Origin: Cystobacter fuscus
GTDB taxonomy: Bacteria; Myxococcota; Myxococcia; Myxococcales; Myxococcaceae
Direction: 5' to 3'
DNA length: 64,000 nucleotides
Assembly (NCBI RefSeq): GCF_002305875.1
Contig: NZ_CP022098.1
Location: forward strand, 8,494,001-8,558,000
This document shows, in pieces, positions 1-8,167 of this stretch; position 1 is the first letter of the stretch, and every line of letters begins with the position of its first letter. Both the position numbers and the translations under genes were made by a program. The notes under the pieces were generated by a model. It was not told where the DNA came from. It worked only from the letters and a program-made list of their open reading frames with translations, and searched no databases.

Positions 1-205
1 CCTTCGCTCGCCGCGCATGCTCCTCGGCGGCCATCCTCCTGAGCTGATGGATGCGCTCATCCAGAGAGTGCCCCCTCATGCTGGGGGCCATGAAGGGGGT
101 GCCCGCCTCGGAGAGCGAAACAGGCGCTCCCCAGGTGGAACGCTCCTTCAACCGTGCGAGCAAGGCCGCCAGGCCCAGGGCGTCCTCGAGTGCATGCGCG
201 AGCAT
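1..205 (-). CDS. partial hypothetical protein running off the window edge
   Basis: An open frame on the minus strand runs without a stop from about position 300 to the window edge, so the gene's 3' end lies outside. The first ATG in frame is at 205; the frame stays open further upstream, so an earlier GTG/TTG start near 220-250 is possible. The visible peptide is helical and rich in Ala, Leu, Glu and Arg. I do not recognise the family. It lies 73 bp downstream of the serine hydrolase on the same strand and could share its transcript. Confidence 0.4.
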   Translation of the reverse strand, partial: MLAHALEDALGLAALLARLKERSTWGAPVSLSEAGTPFMAPSMRGHSLDERIHQLRRMAAEEHARRAK

Positions 206-278
206 GGCACGCAACCCGGCCTCATCGAGCTCTTCACAAGGAGCTTGCTTCGGCGCGCTTCGACGGCCCGGGCCCTGC

Positions 279-1946
279 CTACCGCGGCTTCCGCTCGAAG
301 CGGAGCTCGTTGAAAACGAAGCCCGTCAGCCGCCCGGCTTCATCATGGGTCAGCCGGACGAGGCCGAAGGTCGAGTTGAGCGCATCGGCGAAGGTCGTCT
401 CGAGCGGATGAGCCCCGAGGGCCCGGCCCTTCAGCACCGCCTTCCCGTCCTTCAGCTCGATGCTCCAGGTGGCATCCAGCTCCAGGCTGTAATACGCCCC
501 CGCCAGTTGCTTCCAGTCGCCGTCCGGGAGCGGGGCCGGCTGCGCCCGCTTGAAGACGCCCAGCACCCCCTCACGGCGCGACATCGTCAGCTGCCCGTCC
601 GAGAAGACGAGCTCGAGCGGGACGCCTTCCATCTCGAAGCGCTCGCCGCCCACGGCCCGCAGGGGCCAGCTTCTCCCGACGCCGGGCTGGAGCTGGAGCC
701 GGCCGTCCTGCTCGAGGATGTGCACCACGCGCTGCGCGCTCTCGTCGTAGTAGAGGCCCACATACCGGGCGAGCGCCCCGGCCGCGGCCTCCGGTGCGCG
801 AGGCGAGGCGGGCGCGGGTGCCTTCGCCTCCTGCTGCTGCTCGGCCGCGCGGAAGGTCTCGCCCAGGACGACGTCCGCCACGCTCTCGGCGAGATTCGGC
901 CGGGCATCACCCCGGTTGCAGAGGACGGCAATCGAGACGTGTTGCGCGGGGTAGCGCGTCAGCAGCGCGCGATAGCCCCCCCAGGACCCGGAGTGCTGGA
1001 TGCGTGGCACGCCGCGGTAGGTGTCCAGGAAGAGTCCCCGGCCATAGGAGGTGCTGGCTCCCGTGTCCAGGACTCCCCGCTCCTGAAGCCTGTCGATGAG
1101 GGCGCGCCCTCCGATGCGGGCGCTGTAGAAGTTCTCCTCCCATTTGACGAGCTCGGTGACGTTGGTCTGGACCTGCCCGTCCCCCAACTGCTCCCAGTTC
1201 GACATGTCGATTCGATAGGCCTCCTTCCCCGAAGGGGAGTAGGCGGTGGCGCGGCCGGGCAGGACGGCCGTGTGGTCGTCGCGGAAGTGGCTCCGCGTCA
1301 TGCCGAGGGGCTGGAAGAGCCGCTCCCGGGCGAACTCGGCCAGGCTCTTGCCGGTGACACGCTTCACGATGAGCGCCGCCAGGAAGTAGCCGGTGTTGCT
1401 GTATTCGAAACGCGTCCCGGGCTTGAACTTCAGGGCACGCTGGCGGGCGATGACGTCCAGGGCGTCGTCGTCATCCGTGAAGTCCTCGTAGTGGTAGCCC
1501 TTGAAGAAGAGCAACTGGTTGTAGTCGCGCAGGCCGCTCGTGTGGTGGAGCAGGTGGTCGACGGTGATGGGCGTTCCGTAGTCTGGGATTTCGGGCAGGT
1601 ACTTGCGGATGTCATCCGTCAGCGCGAGCTTCCCCTCGTTGGCCAGCAGCACGACGCTCGCGGCGGTGAACTGCTTGGAAACAGAGCCGACGTCGAACAG
1701 CGTGGTGGGGGTGATGGGCGTGGCCTGGTTCAAGTCGGCCATGCCGTAGCCCCGGGAGTAGAGGACCCGGCCGTCCTGGTAGATGCCCAGGGCACAGCCC
1801 GGGCTCGAGGGGCTGTTGTAGTCCTTGAACACCGCATCGATGCGGGCCGGGTTGATGCGGATGGGCGAGGGGGTGGCGGCAAGGGCCGGAAGCGCCGTCA
1901 TGAAGCCGACGAGCCCCGCGACCGTGAGGCGCGGCGATGCGAGCAT
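279..1946 (-). CDS. secreted serine hydrolase, class C beta-lactamase fold
   Basis: About 555 residues. The ATG at 1946 is chosen because GAGAGG precedes it and because it puts a signal peptide first (hydrophobic segment near residues 8-23 ending ALA-A). The beta-lactamase/transpeptidase fold is shown by S88-V-S-K91 (SxxK, nucleophile and base), Y182-S-N184 (YxN) and a later HSG triad in the GSWGGY context. The family covers D-Ala-D-Ala peptidases, esterases and class C lactamases; the C-terminal 200 or so residues look like the extra domain of peptidase-type members. The substrate cannot be read from the sequence. Probably acts outside the cytoplasm. Confidence 0.85.
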   Translation of the reverse strand: MLASPRLTVAGLVGFMTALPALAATPSPIRINPARIDAVFKDYNSPSSPGCALGIYQDGRVLYSRGYGMADLNQATPITPTTLFDVGSVSKQFTAASVVLLANEGKLALTDDIRKYLPEIPDYGTPITVDHLLHHTSGLRDYNQLLFFKGYHYEDFTDDDDALDVIARQRALKFKPGTRFEYSNTGYFLAALIVKRVTGKSLAEFARERLFQPLGMTRSHFRDDHTAVLPGRATAYSPSGKEAYRIDMSNWEQLGDGQVQTNVTELVKWEENFYSARIGGRALIDRLQERGVLDTGASTSYGRGLFLDTYRGVPRIQHSGSWGGYRALLTRYPAQHVSIAVLCNRGDARPNLAESVADVVLGETFRAAEQQQEAKAPAPASPRAPEAAAGALARYVGLYYDESAQRVVHILEQDGRLQLQPGVGRSWPLRAVGGERFEMEGVPLELVFSDGQLTMSRREGVLGVFKRAQPAPLPDGDWKQLAGAYYSLELDATWSIELKDGKAVLKGRALGAHPLETTFADALNSTFGLVRLTHDEAGRLTGFVFNELRFERKPR

Positions 1947-2131
1947 GGGAGGTCCTCTCAGAAGGGCCGAGGCAGCATATCGCCCAGCTCTGGCCCGGCG
2001 GGGCATGCGCTACACCTTGAGGCGGACGGCTCATGGCAGGATGGTGATGCGACAGTCTACCTCACCACGGCCGTGGGGCTCGGGAGCCTGGCCCGGTGGC
2101 TCAGCCAGGCCCCACGCTGAAGGAGGCGCGT

Positions 2132-2662
2132 CTAGGCGGCGGTGGTCACACGGGCCCGCAGCGCGCCGAGCTCGACCGGCGGTTTCTGCTCGATACGCCG
2201 GTACTTGCGGCAGTCCTGTGTTCTGTCGACGAGGCCAGCCTCGAACAGCGCCCGGCGGAGCACGGCGTGATCGCCGAACACATGCCAGCGGTTCAACAGC
2301 TCGTTGATCTCGCGTTCGGAGAGCACGCTGCCGCTCGGGATGCGTGACCAGAGCACCCACAGGCAGAGCCCCAGGTGGGGCCTCCTGGCTGGCCAGCGAA
2401 GCAAGCGCCCCTCTGCATCGAAATGCCGAGCGACCTTCTCGACGAGCTGATGGTCGGGGACAGGCTTCACTTCCTGGGCTGCGACCAGGCGTTGCCTGGC
2501 CTCTGAGTCGGCGCGGAAGTGCTGGTAGTTCCGGAAGCCGGCCGCGCGGCACAGCAGGTTGAGCAGCTCCACATGGCTCGGCTTGTGCTCGAGCTGGTCA
2601 CGAAGCGAGCGGGCGAAGGCCGAGAGATCGGCGACCTCGAAGGGGAGGGCGAGTCGGGACAT
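2132..2662 (-). CDS. DUF2087 domain-containing protein
   Basis: 176 residues. The N-terminal third (SRLALPFEVADLSAFARSL) carries the segment ending in PSHVELLNLLCRAAGFRNYQ that is usual for this group. The C-terminal part has the DUF2087 core: SEREINELLN, FGDHAVLRRALFEAGLVDR, then YRRIE close to the end. DUF2087 is a small winged-helix-like domain of unknown function, sometimes fused to regulators, so DNA binding is possible but not shown. GAGGA lies 6 bp before the ATG at 2662. Length is normal for the family. Confidence 0.85.
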   Translation of the reverse strand: MSRLALPFEVADLSAFARSLRDQLEHKPSHVELLNLLCRAAGFRNYQHFRADSEARQRLVAAQEVKPVPDHQLVEKVARHFDAEGRLLRWPARRPHLGLCLWVLWSRIPSGSVLSEREINELLNRWHVFGDHAVLRRALFEAGLVDRTQDCRKYRRIEQKPPVELGALRARVTTAA

Positions 2663-2895
2663 GGCTTATCCTCGTATGCGCCGTTCCAATGAAGGATGTC
2701 GCTGGTCGCCCTTACGACTCGGCACGGGGACAAGTCCGTGTCACATGAAGGTGCAGGTTTAGCTCCCCTCGCGGGGCGGCGACGCCTCGGTGAACTGCGG
2801 ACCGTTGGCCATTTCTAACACACATGGCGCGGCGATCAACCGCTCCACGCGCTCCCGTATGCTCCGGCTCCGGCCTCGCCCCTACTTGGGAGCCG

Positions 2896-4320
2896 TCAGC
2901 CGCTGAGCGCCATGGGCGGGAGGTACTCGCCCAGGCGCGTGCGCGTCCACCACGCGCCCGTGTCGCGCCGCTCCTTCCAGGTCGTGAAGCGGTAGCGGTA
3001 CAGGATCACACGGATCGCGCGCGGTGGGCGCTCCGCGAAGGGGTTGTGCCTCAACAGGCGGAGGGTCGCCGGGTCGTTCTCCAGGAGTTTCTCCACGAAC
3101 GGAGGGAACCACGAGGGCGTATACCTTGGCGACAGCGCGGCGAACCACATGAGCCAATCGAGCCGCAGGTGGTACGGCGCCCATTGTGACGGGCGCCGCT
3201 TCGGGTCGGTCGGCTTGCCTCGGAATTCGTATTCACGCCACTCCGTGTCCGGAGTGAGACGCTCTTCGTGGGTGCCCTCGAGAACGAGCTCGTAGCGCTC
3301 GCGCGTGATACTGCCAAAGGCACCGTACGTGTTCACGAGGTGGAGAGGATCGAAGCTGGTGTTCATGATCTGCTCCCGCGAGAAGAGGTTGCGCGCGGGA
3401 CGGTACGAGAGCACGACGACGAGCACGGTGACCGCGAGGGCGAGACCATCGTGCCACGCCACCACCATCGTGCCGGCCCTCTCGAGGGGTAGAACGCGTG
3501 CGAGTGCGGCATCGTCGAACGCCGAGGCGGCGAGCACGATGGTCACGACGTTGAGCCACGAGAAGTTGCCGCTCAGCACGAGCCATGCCTGGGTGATGAC
3601 GATCACCAGCCCCGCGAAGGAGGCGATCGGCTGCGGGAAGAAGAGCAGGAGCGGCGCGACGAGCTGGGCGAAGTGACTGCCGAGAACCTCAATCCGGTGC
3701 AGCGGCCCGGGCAGGCGGTGAAAGTACCAGGAGAGAGGGTTCGGCATCGGCTGCGTCTCATGGTGGTAGTAGAGGCAGGTGAGCTCACGCCAGCAGGGGT
3801 CACCCCGCATCTTGATGAGCCCGGCCCCGAACTCCACGCGGAACAGCAGCCACCGGAACAGCCAGAGGATCGGAGCGGGCACCGCGCTCCAAGCCGGGCC
3901 GAGGAACGCGGCGAGGAAGCCAGCCTCGAGGAGCAGCGACTCCCAGCCGAAGGAGTAGAACGTCTGTCCGACATTCACGATGGAGAGGTAGAGCGCCCAG
4001 AGCACGAGCCATGCCGCCATCGTGAGAGGCACCGGCCAGGCATCCGGCAGCCCCAGGACGATCGTGAGCGACAGGAGGATGCCCGCGAGCGCGACGACGA
4101 CCAGCAGGCGATCGGAGTAGCGGAAGTGAAACAGGCTGGGCGCGTCGCGGAAGCGAACCCTGGCAATGAACCGCGGCGCGGGAAGGAGACCCCGCTCACC
4201 GAGCAATGGGCGGAACTGCTCCAGTGCGACCAGGAAGGCAATCAGGTAGGCAAGCCCCAGGCCGCGCTGGAGGACAAGTCGCGCGATCCAGAAGTCCGAG
4301 GCGTGAAACCAATCTGGCAC
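2896..4320 (-). CDS. lipase maturation factor family membrane protein
   Basis: 474 residues, about eight to ten hydrophobic segments. The opening (ARLVLQRGLGLAYLIAFLVA, then EQFRPLLGERGLLP) and the middle WLLFRVEFGAGLIKMRGD are hallmarks of the family related to vertebrate LMF1, an ER factor needed for folding of secreted lipases; the role of the bacterial members is unproven. The likely start is the GTG at 4320 because in-frame stops lie just upstream; its ribosome binding site is poor. The first 157 or so codons and the upstream flank recur at 5917-6389 as a pseudogene. This copy is full length. Confidence 0.88.
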   Translation of the reverse strand: MPDWFHASDFWIARLVLQRGLGLAYLIAFLVALEQFRPLLGERGLLPAPRFIARVRFRDAPSLFHFRYSDRLLVVVALAGILLSLTIVLGLPDAWPVPLTMAAWLVLWALYLSIVNVGQTFYSFGWESLLLEAGFLAAFLGPAWSAVPAPILWLFRWLLFRVEFGAGLIKMRGDPCWRELTCLYYHHETQPMPNPLSWYFHRLPGPLHRIEVLGSHFAQLVAPLLLFFPQPIASFAGLVIVITQAWLVLSGNFSWLNVVTIVLAASAFDDAALARVLPLERAGTMVVAWHDGLALAVTVLVVVLSYRPARNLFSREQIMNTSFDPLHLVNTYGAFGSITRERYELVLEGTHEERLTPDTEWREYEFRGKPTDPKRRPSQWAPYHLRLDWLMWFAALSPRYTPSWFPPFVEKLLENDPATLRLLRHNPFAERPPRAIRVILYRYRFTTWKERRDTGAWWTRTRLGEYLPPMALSG

Positions 4321-4546
4321 ACCTCAACGCTAGGTCCGCCTCGGCGAGCTTTCAGCCGTGACGGCCTGGTAGCCTGGGGTGCTTGGTCGCCGAACGAGGG
4401 CTCGTGTACGGCGCCGTGGCGCTCATTGTCATACCCGCGGGACGGCACATCTCCCTGGAGGTCAACCCCGGGGGCGAATGGGGCAGCTCGGCCTGCCCAT
4501 CGCCGCGGCCCTGGCCTGAGCGCTTCTACCGCGGAGAAGGAGGAAC
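3849..4546. repeat. segmental duplication, copy 1 (LMF 5' part plus leader)
   Basis: This stretch matches 5917-6625 nearly base for base: the N-terminal half of the lipase maturation factor gene, the flank beyond it, and the leader of the secreted nuclease up to its purine-rich ribosome binding site. Copy 1 keeps the whole membrane protein gene but lost the nuclease body; copy 2 keeps the nuclease but lost the 3' half of the membrane protein gene. Confidence 0.85.
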
Positions 4547-4547
4547 C

Positions 4548-4590
4548 AAAGTCGAACCACCGCGCGCTGTACGCCTTCATCGGCATCTAG
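4548..4590 (+). pseudogene. 3' remnant of a second secreted nuclease gene
   Basis: The last dozen or so codons, reading KSNHRALYAFIGI then TAG, correspond to the end of the nuclease at 7608-7652 (KSNHRALYAFISF). They follow directly on a leader identical in layout to that of the intact gene (GCGGAGAAGGAG at 4531-4542). About 975 bp that should separate leader and tail are gone, so this is an internal deletion of nearly the whole coding region. Confidence 0.75.
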
Positions 4591-4720
4591 CGGGCGGAGT
4601 CAAGAAGCAATCATCATAGCGGGGTCGGGATACGGACGCTCCCGGCGAATGGGTACTGGCTGCGAGATGCCCAGGATGGACACCCGGACGTTCCCCACCT
4701 GCTCCGTCGTCCTGCCGTGA

Positions 4721-4942
4721 CAGTCGAGCTTCAGCATCCGACTGTACAGGCCGCGGTTCCACCATCAGCTGTTGAGGGCCTACCCGGAAGCCACGGAGTC
4801 GGAGCGCTTCGACGCCTACAGCGAAAGCGGTGCGATGAACGTGAAGAAAGTCGGCAATGGAGACTTCACCGATGCGTTCATCACGTCGTACAAGCACTCG
4901 TCCTCGCCCCAGCCCGGGGCGACCCAAACGAGGAGGAGATAA
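4721..4942 (+). pseudogene. orphan C-terminal coding fragment, family unknown
   Basis: A 73-codon open stretch without a credible start follows a TGA at 4718 and ends at the TAA at 4940. The peptide (with SERFDAYSESGAMNVKKVG and GDFTDAFITSYKHSS) has protein-like composition, unlike the shadow frames around it. It ends 5 bp before the lipoprotein gene at 4948, whose ribosome binding site overlaps its last codons. It looks like the tail of a gene whose front was lost in the rearrangements of this region. I do not recognise it. Confidence 0.4.
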
Positions 4943-4947
4943 AACAG

Positions 4948-5724
4948 ATGTTCGAGAGTTCCGGTGGACTGTATGGGTTGCGGCTGCTGGCCGTGGTCGG
5001 CGCGCTGGCGGTGGGGGGCTGTGGCGGCGCGGAGCTGGAGCCGGCGGAGTTGACGAGCGCGGAGCCCACGGGCGCGGCGCGGCAGGAACTGGAGGCCTGC
5101 AACTACTGCCCCAACAGCATGTCCGTCTACAACGGCCAGATCGGCACGACGATCCCCTGCTTCTGCACGGACAGCAAAGCCAGCGGCACCGGCTCGCTGT
5201 GGGGCACGGATGTCTATACGTCGGACTCGTCGCCGTGCCGCTCGGCGGTGCATGCGGGCGCCATCACGGCCAGCGGCGGGTTCATCGGGGTGACCATGCT
5301 GGCGGGGCAGACCACCTACACGGGCTCCACGCGCAACGACGTGACCTCCTCCTCCTACTACAAAGCCAGCGGCTATGCGGGCAGCTTCTCCGTGGCGTCG
5401 GCCGATGCGTGCGCGCTGCCGTGCCCCATCCAGCTCAAGGATTACCGGGGCCAGAACAGCACGGTGGTGTCCTGCAACTGCACCGCCGCGGTCATCGCCT
5501 CCCCGACCGGCTTCAGGGTGGTGTGGGGAACGGACATCTACACGGATGATTCGTCGGTGTGCCACGCGGCCGTCCACGCCGGGGTCATCACCGCGAGCGG
5601 CGGCATCGTCAACGCGGTGATCGCCCCAGCCCAGTTGACGTATACCGGGAGCACCCGCAACGACATCACGAGCAACAACTACACCAACAGCGAATACATC
5701 TACGGCAGCTACTACTTCCAGTAG
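4948..5724 (+). CDS. lipoprotein with two tandem LCCL domains
   Basis: 258 residues. AGGAGGAG at 4931-4938 lies 9 bp before the ATG. A lipoprotein signal ends with VGG-C25. Two homologous units of about 85 residues follow, each with paired cysteines, W-G-T-D-(I/V)-Y-T, S-x-(C)-(R/H)-(S/A)-A-V-H-A-G and T-Y-T-G-S-T-R-N-(D). This matches the LCCL fold, best known from eukaryotic extracellular proteins (cochlin, Limulus factor C) and present in some bacteria. A binding role at the cell surface is likely; the ligand is unknown. A strong hairpin follows at 5738-5772. Confidence 0.8.
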   Translation: MFESSGGLYGLRLLAVVGALAVGGCGGAELEPAELTSAEPTGAARQELEACNYCPNSMSVYNGQIGTTIPCFCTDSKASGTGSLWGTDVYTSDSSPCRSAVHAGAITASGGFIGVTMLAGQTTYTGSTRNDVTSSSYYKASGYAGSFSVASADACALPCPIQLKDYRGQNSTVVSCNCTAAVIASPTGFRVVWGTDIYTDDSSVCHAAVHAGVITASGGIVNAVIAPAQLTYTGSTRNDITSNNYTNSEYIYGSYYFQ

Positions 5725-5737
5725 CCGCCTGGCGCTG

Positions 5738-5772
5738 GCGCTTCCCGCGCGGCGGGCCGACACGGGAAGCGC
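5738..5772 (+). terminator. stem-loop after the LCCL lipoprotein gene
   Basis: A perfect 10-bp stem (GCGCTTCCCG at 5738-5747 pairing with CGGGAAGCGC at 5763-5772) with a 15-nt loop begins 13 bp after the stop codon. There is no T-tract, as is common for GC-rich myxobacterial terminators. Confidence 0.5.
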
Positions 5773-5855
5773 GGGCCCAGCGCTGCCAAGGGATGACCGT
5801 CTTGAGAATGAGGGCTTCACGCACGCCGCGCTGAGGGCTGGGCGCAGCGTTCCAG

Positions 5856-5907
5856 GGTGTCAGACGATTCGTGGGAGACGAGGTGTCGGAACGAATCCTT
5901 TGACACC
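5856..5907. repeat. 52-bp inverted-repeat remnant with GGTGTCA ends
   Basis: GGTGTCAGACGATTCGT (5856-5872) and ACGAATCCTTTGACACC (5891-5907) are inverted repeats, 15 of 17 positions matching, around an 18-nt centre. The outer ends resemble insertion-sequence termini. The left end with its flank (AGGGTGTCAGACGATT, 5854-5869) recurs at 8160-8376 once the MITE there is removed; the right end resembles 10304-10320. It ends 9 bp from the breakpoint of the truncated gene at 5917. Confidence 0.55.
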
Positions 5908-5916
5908 TTCCCCGGC

Positions 5917-6389
5917 GCCACCGGAACAGCCAGAGGATCGGAGCGGGCACCGCGCTCCAAGCCGGGCCGAGGAACGCGGCGAGGAAGCCAGCCTCGAGGA
6001 GCAGCGACTCCCAGCCGAAGGAGTAGAACGTCTGTCCGACATTCACGATGGAGAGGTAGAGCGCCCAGAGCACGAGCCATGCCGCCATCGTGAGAGGCAC
6101 CGGCCAGGCATCCGGCAGCCCCAGGACGATCGTGAGCGACAGGAGGATGCCCGCGAGCGCGACGACGACCAAGCAGGCGATCGGAGTAGCGGAAGTGAAA
6201 CAGGCTGGGCGCGTCGCGGAAGCGAACCCTGGCAATGAACCGCGGCGCGGGAAGGAGACCCCGCTCACCGAGCAATGGGCGGAACTGCTCCAGCGCGACC
6301 AGGAAGGCAATCAGGTAGGCAAGCCCCAGGCCGCACTGGAGGACAAGTCGCGCGATCCAGAAGTCCGAGGCGTGGAACCAATCTGGCAC
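5917..6389 (-). pseudogene. truncated, frameshifted copy of the lipase maturation factor gene
   Basis: Homologous to the first 157 or so codons of the gene at 2896-4320, ending abruptly at 5917 where unrelated DNA starts. It keeps the GTG start and the opening residues PDWFHASDFWIARLVLQ. One extra A at 6171-6172 (gacc-aa-gcagg here, gacc-a-gcagg in copy 1) shifts the frame after about 73 codons. Otherwise it differs from copy 1 by very few bases, so the duplication and its decay are recent. Confidence 0.85.
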
Positions 6390-6442
6390 ACCTCAACGCC
6401 AGGTCCGTCTCCGCGAGCTTTCAGCCGTGACGGCCTGGTAGC

Positions 6443-6601
6443 ATGGAACGCCTGGTCGCCGAACGGGGGGTCGTGTAAGACGCCGTGGGGCTCATTGTCC
6501 TACTCGCGGGACTGCACATCTTCCTGGAGGTCAACCCCGGAAGCGAATGGGGCATGCTCGAACACGAGTTCGGCCTGCCCCTTGCCGTGGCCCTGGGCTG
6601 A
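6443..6601 (+). pseudogene. remnant of a small one-helix membrane ORF in the nuclease leader
   Basis: A 52-codon frame from ATG 6443 to TGA 6599 reads ERLVAERGVV, a TAA stop at 6476, then DAVGLIVLLAGLHIFLEVN and a further 20 or so residues. One transmembrane helix is predicted by eye. In copy 1 of the duplication (4387-4520) the stop is a tyrosine codon, but that copy is damaged further on. The two copies thus carry different lesions in the same frame, which suggests it once was a small gene ahead of the nuclease. Confidence 0.35.
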
Positions 6602-6629
6602 GCGCTTCTACCGCGGAGAAGGAGAAACA

Positions 6630-7652
6630 GTGTTCATCTATCGAAGAAGACTGGTCGTGCTCACGGGCCTCGCGCTGATCGCGGTATTTGCCGCGTTCCG
6701 GCCCACAGACGCGGACGCCATGATCTCGGGACAGCCGACGGATCGGGTGTTGCGGGTGTACAGCAACAACATCGAGAACCTGGTCCTGAACAACGCCGAC
6801 GGGACCTGCACCCGGGTCTCGGGTACGGACCACCTGAGGTCGATGCTCGTCGACGACGCTGGGCAGACCGGTACCTCCGGAGTGGTCGCCCCCGATCTGC
6901 TCATCGTGCAGCAGGTACGCGGTATCGGGCAGGCACAGGCCTACGCCGACCAGCTCTCCGCCATGTTCGGGCTGCCGGTGGGGACGTACAAGGCGCTCGT
7001 TGCCTGGGACGATCCCGAGCCATGGGGAGGCAGCCACAAGTGCAGTGATCAGTCGTTGGGCGACCTGAAGAAGAAGCAGACCAACGGCATCATCTACAAC
7101 ACCGGGCGGTTGAGCCTAGCCGCCGACGACATCTCGGCCTACTGGAGTGCCGGGTGGCTCAAGCCGGGGATGGCGTACAACGGGGGGGCTGGATGCACCC
7201 TGTACAAGCCGCCGAACAGCGATTCCGGTACCACGTATCAATACAAGTGGAAGCGCACCAGCGCCATCGCCGCGCGATTCACCATCAAGGCGACCGGCAC
7301 CACGGTGTTCGCGGCGACCATGCACCTTCCGGAGGAGAACTCGGCGAACGCGTGCGCGGGTGACGGGAACACCGGCATCAACGGTACCGGCATCCACATC
7401 GGGGCGGACGCGACCCGCTTGATAAACGCATCGACGATCCGCATCGTGGGCATCGACGCGAACCGCAGGAACATCCCCTCGACCACGCTCAGCGCTCAGG
7501 GCATGACCGGCTACGGTACGGCGGCCACGCACGGGGCATCAAAGATCGACTACCTGTTCGTCCAGGGGGCCGTGCAACCGTCGCCGATCGACTACACGGT
7601 GAGCAGTACAAAGTCGAACCACCGCGCGCTGTACGCCTTCATCAGCTTCTAG
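6630..7652 (+). CDS. secreted endonuclease/exonuclease/phosphatase (EEP) family protein
   Basis: 340 residues from the GTG at 6630, preceded by GGAGAAGGAG. A signal peptide (RRRLVVLTGLALIAVFAAF) ends near ADA. EEP landmarks appear in order: YSNNIENL, VQQV, GIIYN, TMHLP, GIDAN, KIDYLFV and a C-terminal SNHRALYAF. EEP enzymes are metal-dependent phosphodiesterases such as DNase I. Two usual metal or catalytic acids are amides here: Gln where LQEV has Glu, and Asn where SDH has Asp, so activity may be altered or lost. The gene belongs to copy 2 of a segmental duplication; the other copy is deleted (4548-4590). Confidence 0.75.
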   Translation: MFIYRRRLVVLTGLALIAVFAAFRPTDADAMISGQPTDRVLRVYSNNIENLVLNNADGTCTRVSGTDHLRSMLVDDAGQTGTSGVVAPDLLIVQQVRGIGQAQAYADQLSAMFGLPVGTYKALVAWDDPEPWGGSHKCSDQSLGDLKKKQTNGIIYNTGRLSLAADDISAYWSAGWLKPGMAYNGGAGCTLYKPPNSDSGTTYQYKWKRTSAIAARFTIKATGTTVFAATMHLPEENSANACAGDGNTGINGTGIHIGADATRLINASTIRIVGIDANRRNIPSTTLSAQGMTGYGTAATHGASKIDYLFVQGAVQPSPIDYTVSSTKSNHRALYAFISF

Positions 7653-7673
7653 CGGGCTGGGCTTGATCCGTTT

Positions 7674-7775
7674 CCGTGGACATACCTCGTAAGTCGGCTA
7701 CACGGAAGGGAGTGTCCATAGGGCGAAGGAAGAGACGAAGCTTCAACGCGAAGTTCAAGGCCGAGCAAACCTGTA
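7674..7775 (+). mobile_element. IS3-type left-end remnant with start of orfA
   Basis: GTGGACA at 7675 resembles an IS3-family terminus (compare GTGGACAG at 63561). About 35 bp on, a GTG at 7712 opens [19 protein letters not shown], the typical start of the helix-turn-helix protein OrfA. Homology stops after some 20 codons and the rest of the element is missing. The open frame runs on into ynfA, but that is accidental. Confidence 0.55.
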
Positions 7776-7822
7776 GTAATGGGAGCTTGCTGGCCCCTTT
7801 TTCCCGTGAGAGGCACCGCACC

Positions 7823-8152
7823 GTGCTGCTGCTGCGCGCCTTCGGGCTCTTCGTCCTCACGGCACTGGCCGAGGTGCTCGGTTGCTACCTTCCCTACCTG
7901 TGGCTGCGCGAGGGCAGGTCACCACTGCTGCTCCTCCCCGCGGCCGCAAGCCTGGCTGTGTTCGCGTGGCTCCTGACGCTACATCCCACCGGAGCGGCCC
8001 GCACATACGCGGCTTACGGAGGAGTGTACATCGCCGTGGCTCTCGGCTGGCTGTGGTTCGTTGAGGGAGAACGGCCCACGGCCTGGGACATCATCGGCGC
8101 GCTCGTTGCCATGACGGGAATGGCCATCATCGTGCTTGGGCCCCGGAAATAG
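7823..8152 (+). CDS. ynfA: YnfA family (UPF0060) small membrane transporter
   Basis: 109 residues, the usual family length of about 108. Four hydrophobic helices are visible, with [36 protein letters not shown] and [20 protein letters not shown] matching the conserved UPF0060 pattern. YnfA is an SMR-type inner-membrane efflux protein. The GTG at 7823 is chosen because it gives the family length and has GAGAGG upstream; the frame is open further upstream only by reading through the IS3 remnant. Confidence 0.85.
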   Translation: MLLLRAFGLFVLTALAEVLGCYLPYLWLREGRSPLLLLPAAASLAVFAWLLTLHPTGAARTYAAYGGVYIAVALGWLWFVEGERPTAWDIIGALVAMTGMAIIVLGPRK

Positions 8153-8167
8153 CCTTGGAGGGTGTCA

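Noticed and set aside
7676-7822. N-terminal extension of YnfA
   Set aside because: The upstream codons encode the start of an IS3 OrfA protein; YnfA proteins are about 108 residues and start at 7823.
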